Positions 13,735 to 14,190 of a stretch of 14,190 nucleotides of DNA are shown one piece after another (the stretch's first letter is position 1; every line of letters starts with the position of its first letter). Below the pieces are notes generated by a model that searched no databases, was not told where the DNA came from, and saw only the letters and a list, made by a program, of their open reading frames with translations. The DNA is taken from positions 1 through 14,190 of the forward strand of contig JBFYLO010000014.1 in the NCBI GenBank assembly GCA_041305385.1. The letters are read 5' to 3'. Source of the DNA: JAKAKT01 sp041305385. GTDB taxonomy: Archaea > Micrarchaeota > Micrarchaeia > Burarchaeales > JAKAKT01. The translations under genes were made by a program, and so were the position numbers.

Positions 13735-14118
13735 ATGAATCAATATGCTTTATCAATAAGACAACCTTGGGCAGAGTTGATTCTTCTAGGTAAGAAAGAT
13801 ATTGAAACGAGATCATGGGATACAAATTTTAGGGGAGATTTTCTAATTCATACTTCAAAACAAGTTGATATCGAAGCGTGTCAACATTTCAAGATAGAAC
13901 CGCATTCGTTGATTACAGGTGCAATCGTCGGAAAAGCGAAACTTCTTTCTTCAAAAGAGTATGTTTCAGTTCAACAGTACCGGGATGACGACTCAAGACA
14001 TGCTGCTGGCTTCTTAGGGTTTTCAATGCCAAAATACGGATTCGTGCTGGCCGAGATACAACGACTCAGCCCTAGGTCCTACAAGGGGGCTTTAGGGTTT
14101 TTTGAGGTGGATATGTAA
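13735..14118 (+). CDS. ASCH-domain protein
   Basis: A 127-residue single-domain protein. The N-terminus has the family pattern SIRQPWAELILLGKKDIETR (7-26), followed by FRGDFLIHTSK, and later GAIVGKAKL and YGFVLAEIQRL. ASCH domains share the PUA-like fold and are thought to bind RNA or modified nucleotides; some are ribonucleases or amidohydrolases, so no specific activity is claimed. GGGAGGT (13719-13725) lies nine bases ahead of the ATG. Base use differs sharply from the rest of the window: it is AT-rich, with AT-ending codons such as GAT, AAT and TCA, against the GC-ending codons of the other genes. This suggests recent acquisition. The stop overlaps the next start as TAATG. Confidence 0.85.
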   Translation: MNQYALSIRQPWAELILLGKKDIETRSWDTNFRGDFLIHTSKQVDIEACQHFKIEPHSLITGAIVGKAKLLSSKEYVSVQQYRDDDSRHAAGFLGFSMPKYGFVLAEIQRLSPRSYKGALGFFEVDM

Positions 14119-14190
14119 TGGGTTCAAGAACTGGTGCATCTTACACCTCAATTCTGGGACGAAGTAGAAAAATCCACAAAAGCATTACTG
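14118..14190 (+). CDS. Start of an unidentified gene (cut by the window end)
   Basis: An ATG at 14118, sharing its A with the previous TAA stop (TAATG), opens a frame that runs to the window edge (24 complete codons, beginning MGSRTGASYTSILGRSRK). GAGGTG lies about eight bases upstream. The coupling and ribosome binding site suggest a real gene co-expressed with the ASCH gene, but the fragment is too short to identify. Confidence 0.5.
   Translation, partial: MGSRTGASYTSILGRSRKIHKSIT

Noticed and set aside
1..14190. CRISPR array, IS element or integrase
   Set aside because: No spaced direct repeats, terminal inverted repeats or transposase/integrase motifs were seen in any frame.

Overview
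This window reads as a compact, fairly GC-rich archaeal chromosome segment. The archaeal assignment rests on four things visible in the sequence: TATA-box promoters about 25-40 bases ahead of starts; a recurrent GGGGTG-like ribosome binding site with short leaders; an archaeal-type nicotinamide-nucleotide adenylyltransferase; and a tRNA-Asp gene interrupted by two introns whose ends fit the bulge-helix-bulge (BHB) rule. The abutting or overlapping genes and the small gene set would suit a DPANN-type lineage, but I cannot fix the phylum from this window.

Layout: (1) 2-1411 (+) is the 3' part of a multi-PAS sensor histidine kinase whose start lies before the window. (2) 4107-1392 (-) is a two-gene unit: a class I/II aminotransferase followed by a sugar nucleotidylyltransferase that carries a left-handed beta-helix and an unusual C-terminal winged-helix-like tail. 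(3) 4263-6299 (+) is a PspC small membrane protein, an ABC-2 permease and its ATPase, with the last two overlapping by 8 bases. (4) 7625-6300 (-) is a lipoprotein ending in a CPHC thioredoxin-like domain. It is divergent, across a palindromic TATA box, from (5) nadM and a CcdA/DsbD-like membrane protein with an N-terminal CIHC thioredoxin-like domain (7686-9309, +). (6) 10901-9322 (-) is a divergent isocitrate/isopropylmalate-dehydrogenase-family enzyme overlapping a DUF2085 membrane protein by ATGA. (7) 12760-10943 (-) is a eukaryote-type (GT3-like) glycogen synthase. (8) 12880-13143 (+) is a small zinc-ribbon protein. (9) 13233-13453 (+) is tRNA-Asp(GTC) with introns at 37/38 and 59/60. (10) 13454-13734 has no gene but several hairpins and an orphan TATA box. 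(11) 13735-14118 (+) is an AT-rich ASCH-domain gene unlike its neighbours in composition, followed by a TAATG-coupled ORF running off the end.

Two themes stand out. The first is extracytoplasmic thiol redox: the CPHC lipoprotein and the CIHC-CcdA protein flank nadM and look like partners in electron transfer across the membrane. The second is the doubly interrupted tRNA-Asp, with its second intron in the T-loop, next to a gene of foreign-looking composition. The carbohydrate genes (nucleotidylyltransferase and glycogen synthase) suggest polysaccharide or glycan synthesis. I saw no rRNA, IS element, integrase or CRISPR array.
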